From Candidatus Bathyarchaeota archaeon (lineage in GTDB: Archaea; Thermoproteota; Bathyarchaeia; TCS64): 6,952 bases of DNA. The notes beneath the pieces were generated by a model that saw nothing but the letters and a program-made list of their open reading frames with translations, did no database searches and had not been told where the DNA came from. A program made the position numbers and the translations under genes. Positions 5,863 to 6,952 of the stretch are shown one piece after another. Position 1 is the stretch's first letter. Every line of letters begins with the position of its first letter. The stretch is from contig JAEHCT010000066.1 of assembly GCA_020697635.1 (NCBI GenBank), forward strand, positions 1-6,952. Direction: 5' to 3'.

Positions 5863-6189
5863 CTAGACCACCTCCGCTATGAAGAGGACTGCGATGATCG
5901 CCGGCCCCATCCACAGCGCCAGAACCTGCCAGCTCTTATGCACGAATCCTTGGTACAGAAAATACTGCAGCAACCCGAAGTCCAGCGCCACCACAGCAGT
6001 CTCGAAGACGCCGCCAAGATTCAGCTCCAAACCTCCCGCGTCGTAGAGTAGGAGCGAGGAGGCCACGAGGACGGCTGCCGTGAGGTACACGACCCCGGTT
6101 CTCGCCCTTCTGTCGCTGAGAACCAGCGACGCCAGAGCAGAGAAAACAGGTAACCCTATGTTTACCGCGATGAGCGTCTCAGTGTTCAC
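5863..6189 (-). CDS. Very short EchA/NuoL-like membrane protein (N-terminal part only)
   Basis: This 108-aa protein has three hydrophobic segments (about 4-23, 33-49 and 87-107) with a soluble loop of GGLELNLGG character between the second and third. That layout resembles the first helices and beta-hairpin loop of antiporter-like subunits (EchA/NuoL/MrpD). It also sits in the first position of the Ech gene order. Normal EchA/NuoL proteins exceed 450 aa with the lysine-bearing channel helices; none of that is present here and the next gene starts at the following base. The stop is clean and the frame is well kept, so I see a functional short subunit rather than fresh decay. A NuoK/MnhC-type small membrane protein is the main alternative. 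The start is GTG 6189 with a weak GGTGA site (6200-6196), inside a tandem 10-bp repeat. It follows the upstream gene by 51 bp without a visible TATA box. Confidence 0.8.
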   Translation of the reverse strand: MNTETLIAVNIGLPVFSALASLVLSDRRARTGVVYLTAAVLVASSLLLYDAGGLELNLGGVFETAVVALDFGLLQYFLYQGFVHKSWQVLALWMGPAIIAVLFIAEVV

Positions 6190-6200
6190 CAGTTTTCACC
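6181..6200 (-). repeat. Tandem 10-bp repeat over the ribosome site and start of the short EchA-like gene
   Basis: On the minus strand GGTGAAAACT (6200-6191) is followed directly by GGTGAACACT (6190-6181), differing at one base. The first copy supplies the probable ribosome site and the second contains the GTG start. It may be chance or a small duplication that created the start region. Confidence 0.45.
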
Positions 6201-6240
6201 CGATGTATTCCGTTTCTTCTCACTGAATCCATCGGTCTGG

Positions 6241-6564
6241 CTATGCCTCTATCACAGGTGCGGCTACCTGCGGGCTCCAGATGTCGTTCTCCTTGCAGCT
6301 CGCAAGGTCGACTAACTTGCAGTGCAGGATCTTGCGTTTCAGCCCGAGCCGGTCGAACACGTGCAGCGTGCCAACGCCGCCGTCTTTTCCGTCTGGCAGG
6401 AACATGGCGTATCCCCTTGGCGGTGTCCCTGCGACGGCGAAGAACACCGCTCCAACCTCGTCTTCCGCGCACGGAGACTTGTGTACATACATCTCCCGGA
6501 GGCTCTTGTCCTCCTGGGTCTCCAGCATCGTCTCCTGAACCTGCCTGAGCGTTAGCTCCTGCAT
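6241..6564 (-). CDS. Unrecognised 107-aa protein upstream of the hydrogenase genes
   Basis: I do not recognise this family. The first 30 residues are polar and likely helical (QELTLRQVQETMLETQEDKSLREM). A compact, probably alpha/beta part follows (about 36-95), with the strands VGAVFFAVAG and YAMFLP, and LHVFDRLG and KRKILHCKLVDL later. A Gly-rich turn DGKDGGVG lies between them. Cysteines are at 32, 82 and 90, in no standard cluster pattern. No signal peptide or membrane helix is seen. Codon use resembles the hydrogenase genes and the frame is fully open, supporting a real gene. It starts 7 nt after the stop of the preceding gene, with only a weak AGGAA site, and ends 51 nt before the short EchA-like gene. 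It is therefore probably part of the same transcript; a role tied to the hydrogenase is an inference from position only. Confidence 0.72.
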   Translation of the reverse strand: MQELTLRQVQETMLETQEDKSLREMYVHKSPCAEDEVGAVFFAVAGTPPRGYAMFLPDGKDGGVGTLHVFDRLGLKRKILHCKLVDLASCKENDIWSPQVAAPVIEA

Positions 6565-6571
6565 GACGAAT

Positions 6572-6946
6572 CTACTTCCTGTGATCCTCCACGATGCCCT
6601 TCACAGAGGCGGTCCTGGCTTTCAGGATCCGCTCCAACGACAGGGGTTTCTGGCTCTCGGTCATGAGCGGGTCGGCCGCCGACTCCTTCTTGGCCTTCCT
6701 CTTCATGTGACGATGCTCGCACTCCTTGGATACGAGGCGTTGAAGCAGGACGGTGTCACGTTCGGCTATGTTCATGGCGAGTCGGTCACCTGTATCACAG
6801 TCGGTACAGACCGTGTCGACGAGGTGGAAGATGTTTTCCTTGTATGCCATGAGGCTGTCATAGAGCGTCTTGAACTCTTTGTCCATCTCCTGGTTTGTCA
6901 GGCCGGGCCCGAAGAAGAACATTTCTTCGTCATTTGGATATCCCAT
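6572..6946 (-). CDS. Unrecognised 124-aa protein with Cys/His pairs
   Basis: The family is unknown to me. The N-terminal half is acidic and probably helical (about 17-75). The C-terminal half is basic (MKRKAKKES, then SLERILKARTASVKGIVEDHRK). Possible metal ligands are C47-x2-C50 in VCTDC, and C76, H78 and H80 in ECEHRH. These could form a small zinc or iron site, but the pattern is not one I can name. No membrane segment or signal peptide is visible. An in-frame TAA lies directly before ATG 6946, so the gene is complete although only six bases of upstream DNA are in the window. Any promoter for the operon lies beyond the right edge. The 7-bp gap to the next gene indicates co-transcription. 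Confidence 0.72.
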   Translation of the reverse strand: MGYPNDEEMFFFGPGLTNQEMDKEFKTLYDSLMAYKENIFHLVDTVCTDCDTGDRLAMNIAERDTVLLQRLVSKECEHRHMKRKAKKESAADPLMTESQKPLSLERILKARTASVKGIVEDHRK

Positions 6947-6952
6947 TTATCT

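Noticed and set aside
5006..5914. Extension of the small-subunit frame far upstream, giving a 449-aa open frame
   Set aside because: The extension overlaps the clearly homologous NuoH-like gene in another frame and its translation is low-complexity Arg/Gly/Ala/Ser-rich. The GTG at 5005 has a correctly spaced AGGAGG.
1319..6189. Interpretation as complex I (Nuo/Fpo) or a Mbx-type sulfur-reducing complex
   Set aside because: Large and small subunits keep the full NiFe and proximal-cluster cysteine motifs, which complex I lacks and Mbx-type complexes retain only in part.

Overview
The window looks like a piece of a GC-rich archaeal chromosome. Several short AT-rich TATA-like elements sit in the intergenic DNA. 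Arg is mostly AGG/AGA/CGG, Ile is often ATA, and GTG starts are common. Strong GGAGG-type Shine-Dalgarno sites lie inside a tightly packed operon. The gene content (a membrane-anchored winged-helix regulator and a group 4 [NiFe] hydrogenase) also fits archaea. Thermoproteota, perhaps a Bathyarchaeia-like lineage, is my guess, but the sequence alone does not settle the lineage.

Layout. Positions 1-167 are non-coding and hold a 38-bp near-palindrome and a TATA-like element in front of a plus-strand gene (168-743) for a winged-helix protein with two C-terminal membrane helices. Positions 744-991 are non-coding with two TATA-like elements and two small inverted repeats. A plus-strand reading frame then runs to 1309. 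It encodes a roughly 105-residue helical, coiled-coil-like protein and has no ATG, GTG or TTG at its beginning. Everything from 1319 to 6946 is on the minus strand and reads as one operon, entering from the right edge: two unrecognised small proteins, then six genes in the classical Ech order A-B-C-D-E-F. A T-run at 1310-1314 probably ends this transcript.

How the genes work together. The six genes would encode a membrane-bound hydrogenase: a very short EchA/NuoL-like membrane protein (108 aa), the NuoH-like ion-translocating subunit, the NuoB-like small subunit, a NuoC/EchD domain, the NuoD-like catalytic subunit with all four NiFe cysteine ligands, and a 2x[4Fe-4S] ferredoxin subunit. Two departures from a normal Ech stand out. 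EchD is fused to a GltD/NfnL-type FAD- and NAD(P)-binding oxidoreductase, making a 602-aa protein. EchA is cut down to about the first fifth of a normal antiporter-like subunit, with no remnant of the rest. My inference is an Ech-type hydrogenase wired directly to the NAD(P)H pool through a flavin module, with reduced ion-pumping machinery. No hydrogenase maturation genes are visible in the window.
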